From the NCBI RefSeq assembly GCF_002849695.1, contig NZ_CP018937.1, positions 1,240,001 to 1,304,000 of the forward strand: DNA of 64,000 nucleotides, given 5' to 3'. The position numbers and the translations under genes are program-made. Source of the stretch: Bacteroides fragilis (GTDB taxonomy: Bacteria; Bacteroidota; Bacteroidia; Bacteroidales; Bacteroidaceae). How positions within the stretch are numbered: the stretch's first letter is position 1; the number at the start of each line of letters is the position of its first letter. This document shows, in pieces, positions 26,727 through 34,212 of the stretch. The notes under the pieces were generated by a model. That model did no database searches. It worked only from the letters and a program-made list of their open reading frames with translations, and was not told where the DNA came from.

Positions 26727-26746
26727 TACCAGTTGCGCAACTGGTA
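26727..26746. promoter_or_regulatory. 20-bp perfect palindrome, operator or terminator
   Basis: TACCAGTTGCGCAACTGGTA is self-complementary throughout, with no loop. A degenerate half-copy, GGTTGCACAACTCC, lies just before it (26707-26720). It sits between the stop of the solute-binding-like gene and the promoter of the Gfo gene, both on the minus strand. A loop-free palindrome favours protein binding over an RNA hairpin. Confidence 0.4.
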
Positions 26747-26788
26747 ATCGTAGTCTTTAAATGAATTGGAAAGAAGGGGAGGGAGTTG

Positions 26789-27613
26789 TTACTGCTTTCC
26801 GTAGTATTTACGATAGATGGCCTGATATTCACCTTTCTTTCGGAAGTCGGACAGCCATGTATTCAGGCTATCGAGCAGAGCAGGGGAGTGCTTGCTGACT
26901 CCCCACGAGTAAAATTGGGTGAAACTGATAGCGGTATTAATATCGAGTTGAGGCAATGAATCTACGGCTATCCGGGCGATGCTCTCGTCACATACGGCAA
27001 AATCGATATCCCCATGCGCAACCATCGCAATCAGTTGTTCGGAACCATATTTTTCTACTTCGTTTACATAGATTGTATCACCTATTTCATTGCTGAGGTT
27101 GCGTATTCTAAGAATGGATGGAGAACCTTTTACTACGTTCAGTGTTTTGCCGGCCAGATCGAGTTGGCTTCTGATAGCAAGCGAGTCGTTCTCTTCGGCT
27201 TTGCGTTGCACCAGGACTTGTTTGCTCAAGATAATGGGTGAGGTGAGGAGCAGAGAGTCTTTCAGTTCACTTGTTGTCGGTATACCATAAGCTACTACGT
27301 CATAGGTGCCATTGGCTAATCCTTCCAGCCGTTGGTTGAAGCTCATCACCGGAGAGACCTGTACTTGCAAGCCCTTGTCACGTGCAAATGCCTCTATCAA
27401 TTCATAATGAAATCCCGAAACGGTATCTCCATCCACATAAAAACTGATGGAGTTATATTCTGTGGCAGCATGGAGGATGCCGCTTTCTTCGATCTCTGCG
27501 TAGTCGCGCGGATGTCCTTGCGGCTTCTCTTTACGAGGCCAGAATGTGACAACGAGGGCTGATATCAGTCCTAATACTACATATTTCAGATATTTAGGCT
27601 TCAATAGATTCAT
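26789..27613 (-). CDS. Periplasmic solute-binding-like protein (MltF N-domain-like)
   Basis: 274 aa with an N-terminal membrane anchor (about 11-24) and a family-3 solute-binding fold: GILHAATEYNSISFY near 45, FHYELIEAFARDKGL near 68, then the two-lobe pattern YDVVAYGIP...LVQRK and DIDFAVCDESIA. It resembles the sensor domain of the lytic transglycosylase MltF but lacks the catalytic transglycosylase domain. No transporter genes are nearby. It may bind a cell-wall fragment or amino acid at the outer face of the inner membrane. 8 bp downstream of the porin gene, so an operon. Confidence 0.8.
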   Translation of the reverse strand: MNLLKPKYLKYVVLGLISALVVTFWPRKEKPQGHPRDYAEIEESGILHAATEYNSISFYVDGDTVSGFHYELIEAFARDKGLQVQVSPVMSFNQRLEGLANGTYDVVAYGIPTTSELKDSLLLTSPIILSKQVLVQRKAEENDSLAIRSQLDLAGKTLNVVKGSPSILRIRNLSNEIGDTIYVNEVEKYGSEQLIAMVAHGDIDFAVCDESIARIAVDSLPQLDINTAISFTQFYSWGVSKHSPALLDSLNTWLSDFRKKGEYQAIYRKYYGKQ

Positions 27614-27621
27614 GGTAGCGA

Positions 27622-29664
27622 TTAATCGTAGAAGTTCCAGGAAACACCGATCTTAAACAGGCGCGGATTGATGGGATAGTGGGGCGACAGGAAGTAATTC
27701 GAGTTACCCATTCCCTGATTGACGTGATACATCATTGCGAAAAGACGTGTACGCTTCAGTTGCAGGTTGGCATATACATTGATGATGGGGTAACCGCCAA
27801 TCTTTACCTGATCGTCTTCCGGTTGCAGATGGAACTGCTGGATGGCCGGAGTATACGCCGGGGCATAATACTTGGTAAAATAGCGTACATCGGCTCCCAA
27901 CTGCACATGAAGCACTTTTTTTGCCAAGGTCGTCTGAATATAGAAATTATGGTAAAGTGAAAGCTCCGGCAAGGGCAATACGGTAGTGTTGCTCGACTTT
28001 TGCCAGGTCACTTCATTGTCCAGATGGAAAATACCCAATCGGAAATTCTGCGACAGAGTGGCGGAAAGTACCTGAATATTACCGTCATTCTGCTGAGGGA
28101 GTGCCTTTTGATTGAAGTACGTATAGTTCTTAATATTTTCTACTCCGGCTTTCAGGTGGGTCTGCCAATGCTCGATGTTCAGTTCGCCTTCCAGGCGTGT
28201 GCGGAACTCTTTGTTCATATTGTCATTATCCCAGTAGAAGTATTTAGAATGATAATGACGCATATAGAATGCCGGAAGGGTATTGCTGATCGATCCGCGG
28301 GCAATAAAGCTGACCGTATCTTTCCATAAGCGGAAGTTCAGGTCAAGATCGGCATTGACACGGAACTGACCAATCGCTTTATCCAGAATACCAACTTCGC
28401 CCATGGCACGGTAATGGAGCGTTTTTCCCTGTCGTTTGGCCAACTCACCTCCGACAAAAACTTCGTGTTCACTGTATTTATCTACGCTCACGGAGTCTCT
28501 GTCCATTAGCCGGTAATTACTTAGCTTATGTGAGATAAAAGCAGTCAACCCGGCTTTGGCATATTTATTAAAACCTTCGAGCAGGGCGATTCCTAACGTG
28601 TTTTTTACTCCGATATAGCTGGTAGAGTCATTCACCAGCTTATTGCCCGGTTGGATATAAGCTTCCGGGTAGATTTTGTACAATTCGTCCTCCGAAGTGA
28701 ACTGGTGGCGGGTACGTTCCACTTTCATTGTATGGATGAAGCTGGTAACTGGAACAAATTCCGTCTTTTCCGTACTGGTGGTATCGTCTTTGGCTTTGGC
28801 CACTTCACGAGTGAATCCCAGTTTGTAACGTTGGGTGAGGAATATATAAAAGTCTTTGTTACGGTTGGCACTTTTGCTTAACAAGGTGGGGATGTTCTGT
28901 GATTCATATTCTTTTTTTCCCTCTGCCATTTCTTCCGGGCGGGTGATGTAACGGTCATCGGTGATACCGCCGTTTTCATTCATCTTTAGATAGTTGTTGC
29001 TATAAAGCAATGTTGCTTCGTAGCGGTCGCCTATATAACTTCCGAAGAGTGCAGCATTAAAGAAGGAAGTGTTTTGATTGTTGTAATATCCCCTTCCGTA
29101 CAGATAATCGAAATTGAAACCAAATGCCAGTTGTTTATTTACATTAACTGAGAAATAGGACTTAAAACGCTCCTCTCCGTTTACCTTATTGCCGGCTTTA
29201 TAGTAGGTAAGATTGGTGAAAGGTACGTTACTGTTAGTAAAGTTGAATTCGTCAGGACGAACAAAAAAACTGGAGAATGGCTCCATAAAGATAGTCGGTT
29301 CTGCGTCACGTCGTTCGAAAAAGAGACGTGACAGGCGGGGAGAACCTAAGTTACCCAGATAATTATAATGCCCTCTCAAGCCTTCCACTAAATTAGTGTT
29401 TTGAAACATGTGGGTTGCCGTATCAGCGGGTATTTTCTGGATTGCTCCCAGGTTTTCGCTGACATGCCACATGTAGAGTTTTGGGGGAAGTCCTTGTATT
29501 TCAACGTCTGTACTGTCTTCATGCACCTGCATGGCCGGGTCTATCTGGTTACCGTTGGCATCTCTACCGGTACGGGGATCGACTTGTTGTGTAGGATTGA
29601 ACTGTGCCTGTGCGGTCAGTAAACCTACGACAAGGAGTATATATGTAAGTAGGATTCGTCTCAT
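27622..29664 (-). CDS. Putative outer-membrane porin (Porin_10-like)
   Basis: 680 aa from the ATG at 29664, with a signal peptide 1-21 (TAQAQ). The body alternates short amphipathic strands and turns, and ends with GVSWNFYD, close to the aromatic end of outer-membrane barrels. Size, layout and the early PKLYMWHVSENLG segment match the large putative porins of Bacteroidetes. A TTG at 29676 also opens the frame but lies in the -7 box. It heads a two-gene unit with the solute-binding-like protein. Confidence 0.85.
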   Translation of the reverse strand: MRRILLTYILLVVGLLTAQAQFNPTQQVDPRTGRDANGNQIDPAMQVHEDSTDVEIQGLPPKLYMWHVSENLGAIQKIPADTATHMFQNTNLVEGLRGHYNYLGNLGSPRLSRLFFERRDAEPTIFMEPFSSFFVRPDEFNFTNSNVPFTNLTYYKAGNKVNGEERFKSYFSVNVNKQLAFGFNFDYLYGRGYYNNQNTSFFNAALFGSYIGDRYEATLLYSNNYLKMNENGGITDDRYITRPEEMAEGKKEYESQNIPTLLSKSANRNKDFYIFLTQRYKLGFTREVAKAKDDTTSTEKTEFVPVTSFIHTMKVERTRHQFTSEDELYKIYPEAYIQPGNKLVNDSTSYIGVKNTLGIALLEGFNKYAKAGLTAFISHKLSNYRLMDRDSVSVDKYSEHEVFVGGELAKRQGKTLHYRAMGEVGILDKAIGQFRVNADLDLNFRLWKDTVSFIARGSISNTLPAFYMRHYHSKYFYWDNDNMNKEFRTRLEGELNIEHWQTHLKAGVENIKNYTYFNQKALPQQNDGNIQVLSATLSQNFRLGIFHLDNEVTWQKSSNTTVLPLPELSLYHNFYIQTTLAKKVLHVQLGADVRYFTKYYAPAYTPAIQQFHLQPEDDQVKIGGYPIINVYANLQLKRTRLFAMMYHVNQGMGNSNYFLSPHYPINPRLFKIGVSWNFYD

Positions 29665-29673
29665 AATTAGCCG

Positions 29674-29681
29674 CAAAGATA
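29674..29681 (-). promoter_or_regulatory. -7 element of the porin gene, very close to its start
   Basis: CAAAGATA reads TATCTTTG on the minus strand, an exact match ending 9 bp before the ATG. The transcript would be leaderless or nearly so. Confidence 0.45.
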
Positions 29682-29691
29682 CTTATTAAAA

Positions 29692-29780
29692 TGAGAATTG
29701 AGAATTGAATTTTAAAAATTATCCGGTTTCCCAAGCTGTAGCATAGCTAATAATTTTTAAATTTCGATTCTCAATTCTCA
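29692..29780. repeat. Long inverted repeat with 31-bp arms
   Basis: Arms 29692-29722 and 29750-29780 match with three mismatches around a 27-nt centre. Each arm contains the tandem pair TGAGAATTGAGAAT. It lies 6 bp past the stop of the oxidoreductase gamma gene, so it may terminate that operon, but it is longer than a normal terminator and may be a dispersed element. Confidence 0.65.
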
Positions 29781-29786
29781 GTCGGC

Positions 29787-30329
29787 TTAAACCTCTCTGA
29801 TCAGTTCCATACCTTTTTTGATGGCTTCTTCATTCATCGGAATCAAGTGATGGTGACGTTCGGGTAATGTTTTTTTCAGACCTTTCACTACATTCTCTAA
29901 TGTAACGATGGGGCGAAGCTTCAGTAATCCTCCCAGTACAATCATGTTGAATGCTTTGGCATTGTTCATCTCGTTGGCCGCATCCATTGCGTCGATGCGG
30001 TATACTTTGATGTCTTTGCGGGTAGGAGGGTTAATGATTCCGTATCCGTCATAAATCAGGATACCACCTGGCTTTACACGGCTTTCGAACTTTTCAAGTG
30101 AAGGCTGATTCAGAATGATGGCTGTGTCATATTTACTCAAAATCGGTGAGGATATTTTGTCGTCGCTTACAATGACTGTAACGTTGGCTGTACCGCCACG
30201 TTGTTCAGGACCATAAGCCGGCATCCAGGTCACTTCTTTGCCTTCCATCAGTCCGGAGTAAGCTAAAATCTTTCCCATAGACAGTACACCCTGTCCACCG
30301 AATCCTGCTATAATTATTTCTTCTTTCAT
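29787..30329 (-). CDS. 2-oxoacid:ferredoxin oxidoreductase, gamma subunit
   Basis: 180 aa. The hallmark GFGGQGVLSMGKILA (8-22) and PAYGPEQRGGTANV (about 38-51) identify the gamma domain of the pyruvate/2-oxoacid ferredoxin oxidoreductase family. Last gene of the six-gene operon that starts at 32993. Together with alpha, beta and delta it converts 2-oxoacids plus CoA to acyl-CoA, passing electrons to ferredoxin. Confidence 0.93.
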   Translation of the reverse strand: MKEEIIIAGFGGQGVLSMGKILAYSGLMEGKEVTWMPAYGPEQRGGTANVTVIVSDDKISSPILSKYDTAIILNQPSLEKFESRVKPGGILIYDGYGIINPPTRKDIKVYRIDAMDAANEMNNAKAFNMIVLGGLLKLRPIVTLENVVKGLKKTLPERHHHLIPMNEEAIKKGMELIREV

Positions 30330-30347
30330 CTTAATAATATTAAATTA

Positions 30348-31109
30348 TTATTTATCTTTCAGGTCGCCCAAAGGATAGAACGGGAACATGTGTTCTTCCA
30401 TCCATTTGTTGGCTTTCTCCGGAGTCATTTTCCATCCGGAACTACAGGTTGAAACGATTTCTACCAGGTTGGAACCTTTTCCGTTCATTGAGTTCTCGAA
30501 TGCTTTACGAATCGCTTTTTTAGCTTTTCGGATGGCGGGAACTGTTTGTACCGATTGGCGGGTTACGTAAGCTGTACCTTCCAGTTGAGCAGCGATTTCA
30601 GTAATCTTCAGCGGATAGCCGTGGAGTTCCGGATCACGTCCGTAAGGGCAGGTAGCCGTCTTCATTCCCATCAGGGTTGTAGGAGCCATTTGTCCTCCGG
30701 TCATACCGTAGATGGCGTTGTTGATGAAGACAATCGTAATATTTTCACCACGATTCAGTGCATGGATGGTTTCTGCCGTACCGATGCAGGCAAGGTCGCC
30801 GTCTCCCTGGTAAGTAAATACCAGGCGGTCAGGCCAGAGGCGCTTGATGGCTGTAGCAAGCGCGGGTGCACGTCCATGGGCAGCCTCTTGCCAGTCGATG
30901 TCAAGGTAATTATATATGAATACAGCGCAACCTACAGGTGAGATACCGACTGCTTTGTCTTCCAATCCCATCTCCTCAATTACTTCGGCAATCAGTTTAT
31001 GTACTACGCCGTGGCTGCAACCCGGGCAATAGTGCATGCCATTGTCATTCATCAGAGTCGGTTTTTTATAAACCAGATTCTCGGGCTTGATTATTTCTTC
31101 TTTCGTCAT
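30348..31109 (-). CDS. 2-oxoacid:ferredoxin oxidoreductase, thiamine-diphosphate (beta) subunit
   Basis: 253 aa. CPGCSHGVVHKL (28-39) and the thiamine-binding GDGDLACIGTAETIHA...NNAIYGMTGGQ are intact. Its stop is 18 bp from the gamma gene. The sequence around the thiamine site (TTLMGMKT) is of the VOR/KOR type, not pyruvate synthase. Substrate range (2-oxoisovalerate or 2-oxoglutarate) is uncertain. Confidence 0.93.
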   Translation of the reverse strand: MTKEEIIKPENLVYKKPTLMNDNGMHYCPGCSHGVVHKLIAEVIEEMGLEDKAVGISPVGCAVFIYNYLDIDWQEAAHGRAPALATAIKRLWPDRLVFTYQGDGDLACIGTAETIHALNRGENITIVFINNAIYGMTGGQMAPTTLMGMKTATCPYGRDPELHGYPLKITEIAAQLEGTAYVTRQSVQTVPAIRKAKKAIRKAFENSMNGKGSNLVEIVSTCSSGWKMTPEKANKWMEEHMFPFYPLGDLKDK

Positions 31110-31193
31110 AACTTCTTTTTTTAATCTTTAAGTCACTGAACTTATGGTTTTAAGTTAAGTCTCACGAACTTGAAAACACAAAAACTCAGAAAC

Positions 31194-31367
31194 TTATCTG
31201 TTGGTGAACCGTATAAAAAACTCCATCAGCTTGACAAAGATTGCCGCGCCGCATACGTAGATAAACACCTTAAAGTCATCCTTCGCTACGAAGTAGGTGA
31301 TAATAGCCGCCAGGGCCAATATCATAAACAGTATGTTCAATACGTTTCTTATTTTATCGGGATTCAT
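31194..31367 (-). CDS. 57-residue two-span membrane protein inside the oxidoreductase operon
   Basis: An ATG-started frame of 57 aa (start 31367, stop TAA at 31194-31196). It begins MNPDKIRNVLNILFMILAL, continues with a first membrane span (about 8-27, ending IITYFVAK) and a second (about 33-49, VFIYVCGAAIFVKLM), and ends FFIRFTNR. It fills the gap between the alpha gene (10 bp away) and the beta gene (84 bp). No homologue is recognised by name. A membrane tether for the soluble enzyme or an electron-transfer partner is conceivable, but this is inference from position only. Confidence 0.75.
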   Translation of the reverse strand: MNPDKIRNVLNILFMILALAAIITYFVAKDDFKVFIYVCGAAIFVKLMEFFIRFTNR

Positions 31368-31377
31368 CGTACTGTAG

Positions 31378-32460
31378 TTATTTGATTAATTGTTCTTTCA
31401 ATGCAGTTACTATTTCGTCCGGGTCGGGAACAATGCCTCCCAGGCGGCCGAAATGTTCTACTTTCACTTTTCCGTTTACCGCTAAGCGGACGTCTTCTAC
31501 CATCTGTCCGGCGTTCAGCTCAGTTACCAGCATACCTTTTACCTTATTGGCATACTCGGCAATTGCTTTTGTCGGGAACGGCCATAAAGTGATGGGACGA
31601 AGCATACCGACTTTAATGCCTTCTTCACGTGCCAGCTCCATGGCTTTCTGACCGATACGTGCCATTGAGCCAAAAGCTACGATCAGATATTCTGCATCTT
31701 CGCAGTCTATTTCTTCGAAACGTACTTCGTTTTCTTCAATTACTCTGTACTTCGCCTGGAAGCGCAGGTTGTTCTTTTCCATCTCTTCCGGACGCAACTC
31801 CAGTGAAGTAATGATGTTGGGCTTGCGGTCTTTCGTCTTTCCGGTAGAAGCCCAAGGACATTGTGCTATGACTTCTGCTTCCGTACGACGAGCTTTGGCG
31901 GGAGGAAGAACGACTTTTTCCATCATCTGTCCGATGACACCATCTGCAAGGATGATTGCCGGATTGCGATATTTAAACGCAAGCTCGAAAGCGAGTCCGA
32001 CAAAATCTGCCATTTCCTGAACAGATGCCGGAGCCAGTGCGATAAGTTTATAGTCGCCATGCCCTCCTCCTTTCACTGTCTGGAAATAGTCTGCCTGACT
32101 GGGCTGGATGGTACCCAATCCGGGACCACCGCGCATCACGTTCACGATCAGACATGGAAGTTCGGCACCTGCCAGATAAGAGATGCCTTCCTGTTTCAGG
32201 CTGACACCGGGGCTTGATGATGAAGTCATCACCATTTTGCCGCTGCCGGCACCGCCATAAACCATATTGATAGCTGCCACTTCACTTTCTGCCTGAAGAA
32301 CTACCATACCGGTAGTTTCCCAGGGTCTCAGTTCGGCAAGAGTTTCCAACACCTCCGATTGCGGAGTAATAGGATATCCGAAGTATCCGTCGGCACCACA
32401 GCGGATGGCCGCATGGGCGATGGCTTCGTTTCCTTTCATTAATACAACTTCTTCTGCCAT
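31378..32460 (-). CDS. vorB: 3-methyl-2-oxobutanoate:ferredoxin oxidoreductase, alpha subunit (VorB type)
   Basis: 360 aa. N-terminal GNEAIAHAAIRCGADGYFGYP and ITPQSEVLE mark the pyrimidine-binding domain; SSSSPGVSLKQEGISYL and MRGGPGLGTIQPSQ follow. It is named by similarity to the VOR subgroup; KorA (2-oxoglutarate) is the alternative. Third gene of the operon after TPR and ferredoxin genes. Confidence 0.93.
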   Translation of the reverse strand: MAEEVVLMKGNEAIAHAAIRCGADGYFGYPITPQSEVLETLAELRPWETTGMVVLQAESEVAAINMVYGGAGSGKMVMTSSSSPGVSLKQEGISYLAGAELPCLIVNVMRGGPGLGTIQPSQADYFQTVKGGGHGDYKLIALAPASVQEMADFVGLAFELAFKYRNPAIILADGVIGQMMEKVVLPPAKARRTEAEVIAQCPWASTGKTKDRKPNIITSLELRPEEMEKNNLRFQAKYRVIEENEVRFEEIDCEDAEYLIVAFGSMARIGQKAMELAREEGIKVGMLRPITLWPFPTKAIAEYANKVKGMLVTELNAGQMVEDVRLAVNGKVKVEHFGRLGGIVPDPDEIVTALKEQLIK

Positions 32461-32471
32461 ATTCTTTTCTT

Positions 32472-32699
32472 TTATTCTACTTTAACTTTATAAACAGAGA
32501 TACATCCGTCCGGGCATACAGTTGCGCATGAACTGCATCCGTTACAGGTATCTTCAAGAATCTGCTGGGCATAATTATACCCTTTTACATTCACCTCTTT
32601 GGCGAGGGATATTACGTTGAGCGGACAAGCTACCACACACAGGTTGCACCCCTTGCAACGCTCCGTGTCGACTACGATTGCTCCTTTGATTTTTGCCAT
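32472..32699 (-). CDS. 2-oxoacid:ferredoxin oxidoreductase, delta (2[4Fe-4S]) subunit
   Basis: 75 aa with two complete CxxCxxCxxxC clusters: C15, C18, C21, C25 and C52, C55, C58, C62 (the last followed by P). Each cluster's fourth Cys is followed by Pro as usual. It carries electrons from the thiamine centre to external ferredoxin. 11 bp upstream of the alpha gene. Confidence 0.93.
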   Translation of the reverse strand: MAKIKGAIVVDTERCKGCNLCVVACPLNVISLAKEVNVKGYNYAQQILEDTCNGCSSCATVCPDGCISVYKVKVE

Positions 32700-32717
32700 A
32701 ATCTGTCTTTATTACGT

Positions 32718-32993
32718 TTATTGATTATACATATCTTTATTGTAGAAATTTAAAATATCCATCACCATCTTGCGTGCCTGGAGAGCCGGGCTGTCGGGAT
32801 TGAGTTCGATGGCGGATTGATAATTGTTGAGAGCTTTTTGCCAGTCTCCCAATTTGCGGTAAGCATTTCCCATCAGATAGTAAGCTTCATCTTTTCCGAC
32901 TGGTTCAGTCCGGAGAAATTCGTCAAGTGCCTGAAGCGCCTTTTCTATATCTCCTTGGTTGATAAGCTCTTTGATGGTTTTCAGTTGATCCAT
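32718..32993 (-). CDS. Small TPR protein heading the oxidoreductase operon
   Basis: 91 aa with about two tetratricopeptide units (DEAYYLMGNAYRKLGDWQKALNNYQSAIELNPDSP). First gene of the operon, 18 bp before the ferredoxin subunit. Possibly an assembly or scaffolding factor for the oxidoreductase, on positional grounds only. Confidence 0.85.
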   Translation of the reverse strand: MDQLKTIKELINQGDIEKALQALDEFLRTEPVGKDEAYYLMGNAYRKLGDWQKALNNYQSAIELNPDSPALQARKMVMDILNFYNKDMYNQ

Positions 32994-33022
32994 ATCTTTT
33001 GATTTTCCGGATTATTGAGTCA

Positions 33023-33030
33023 CAAAGATA
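33023..33030 (-). promoter_or_regulatory. -7 element of the TPR-vor operon
   Basis: CAAAGATA reads TATCTTTG on the minus strand, an exact match 29 bp before the TPR start. Confidence 0.5.
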
Positions 33031-33224
33031 GCTTTTTATCTTTTAACCTGTTCATCTCTATTGTGAAAAATAGGAAAACTGAAAAAAATAGAGATCTGAG
33101 TATAGTATACCTCTTTGTCAACCTGATACTCTTTTGATGTGTTTGTAGGTATTTGTAGCTGCTGCTGTTTACAATTCTTTGATTATATCAGACTTTTGAA
33201 GAATTATGTTTTTTATATCTTAAT

Positions 33225-33482
33225 GTGCTTAATTTAAGGTATTCTTATCACTTGGTAATCAATGAACTTCTTTTTCTGGGAAATGTATTACGGGAGTTTT
33301 ATCCGGAAGGTGCTTTGAAAAGCGAAGCGGAGATTAAAGAAGGAAAACGTCATGGTCGTTACCGTGAATATTACGAAAATGGTAAACTGAAATTCCGTGG
33401 GAAGTATGCAAATAATCAACCTAAAGGTACGTGGAAATATTATACTGAAGAAGGTGAGTTTGAACGTAAGGAGAAGCACTGA
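33225..33482 (+). CDS. MORN/YwqK-like repeat protein, possibly a remnant
   Basis: 85 aa from a GTG. The C-terminal 60 residues have MORN-like repeats (EGALKSEAEIKEGKRHGRYREYYENGKLKFRGKY split as two units near 28-60), as in the YwqK antitoxin-like family. The first 22 residues are unlike the family and there is no ATG in frame, so the gene may be a shortened 3' end of a longer one. No toxin partner is adjacent. The 220 bp upstream hold no promoter I can recognise beyond that of the divergent operon. Confidence 0.5.
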   Translation: MLNLRYSYHLVINELLFLGNVLREFYPEGALKSEAEIKEGKRHGRYREYYENGKLKFRGKYANNQPKGTWKYYTEEGEFERKEKH

Positions 33483-33515
33483 TAGAGAAGTATGCCGGAT
33501 TGCCTGTAAATAGAA

Positions 33516-33649
33516 GAGGGTGTGTCGAAACTCACCACCGAGGACACAGAGTAACACAGAGATGATTTTAAGTTGTTGATTATTAGCAAAAAAAAGACTC
33601 TGTGCTACTCTGTCTTACTCCGTGGTGAAAAGAGTTTCGACACAGCCTC
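33516..33649. repeat. Hairpin repeat element, copy A
   Basis: About 134 bp with imperfect terminal inverted repeats. The left arm (33521-33563, TGTGTCGAAACTC then ACCACCGAGGACACAGAG) pairs with the right arm (33592-33644), which has a 5-nt insertion TTTTC. The central loop holds TTGTTGATTATTA. Copy B at 42384-42525 keeps the arms and the loop, so this is one element and not two chance hairpins. It is non-coding and lies between two genes. Confidence 0.75.
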
Positions 33650-33696
33650 GTATTATTATAAGAATTGGCGTTCTACTGATATGAGACCGTATGGTT

Positions 33697-34131
33697 TTAC
33701 TTTACCGGGATCTTATCAATACGTTTTTGATGGCGTCCGCCCTCAAATTCAGTGGAGAAGAACTCCGTCATAATCATGTCCGCTTCTTCGGTACTGATAT
33801 AACGGCCGGGCATGACCAGTACGTTTGCATCGTTGTGCAGGCGTGCCATGTGTGCAATTTCTGCTGACCAGCAAAGTGCCGCACGTATACCTTGATGTTT
33901 GTTAAGTGTCATACTGATACCGTTTCCACTGCCACAAATGGCAATTCCCGGATAGCATTCACCGGCTTCTACAGCCAGAGCCAGCGGGTGGGCAAAGTCG
34001 GGATAGTCACAGCTGTCTGTCGAGTATGTTCCAAAGTCTTTGTATTCCCAGCCTTTTGCTTCCAGCCAACCTCTTACATATTCTTTTAATTCAAAACCGG
34101 CATGGTCGCAACAAATTCCAATTTTCTTCAT
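33697..34131 (-). CDS. rpiB: Ribose-5-phosphate isomerase B
   Basis: 144 aa; interconverts ribose-5-phosphate and ribulose-5-phosphate. CDHAGFELKE (8-17) and the active-site CGSGNGISMTLNKHQGIRAA are intact, with HNDANVLVMPGRYIS following. It lies downstream of tkt on the same strand, separated by 81 bp that contain a hairpin. Both act in the non-oxidative pentose phosphate pathway. Confidence 0.95.
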   Translation of the reverse strand: MKKIGICCDHAGFELKEYVRGWLEAKGWEYKDFGTYSTDSCDYPDFAHPLALAVEAGECYPGIAICGSGNGISMTLNKHQGIRAALCWSAEIAHMARLHNDANVLVMPGRYISTEEADMIMTEFFSTEFEGGRHQKRIDKIPVK

Positions 34132-34140
34132 TTTTCTTTA

Positions 34141-34202
34141 ATGTGCTAATATAGTGAATGTGCTAATGCCCCAGTCCGGAAGAACTGGCACATTAGCACA
34201 TT
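34141..34202 (-). repeat. Inverted repeat with an extra direct half between tkt and rpiB
   Basis: 19-bp arms (34157-34175 and 34184-34202; two mismatches) with an 8-nt loop. A further direct copy of ATGTGCTAAT lies at 34141-34150. It starts 10 bp past the tkt stop and may act as a processing or partial termination signal between tkt and rpiB. Confidence 0.6.
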
Positions 34203-34212
34203 GAATGATTGA

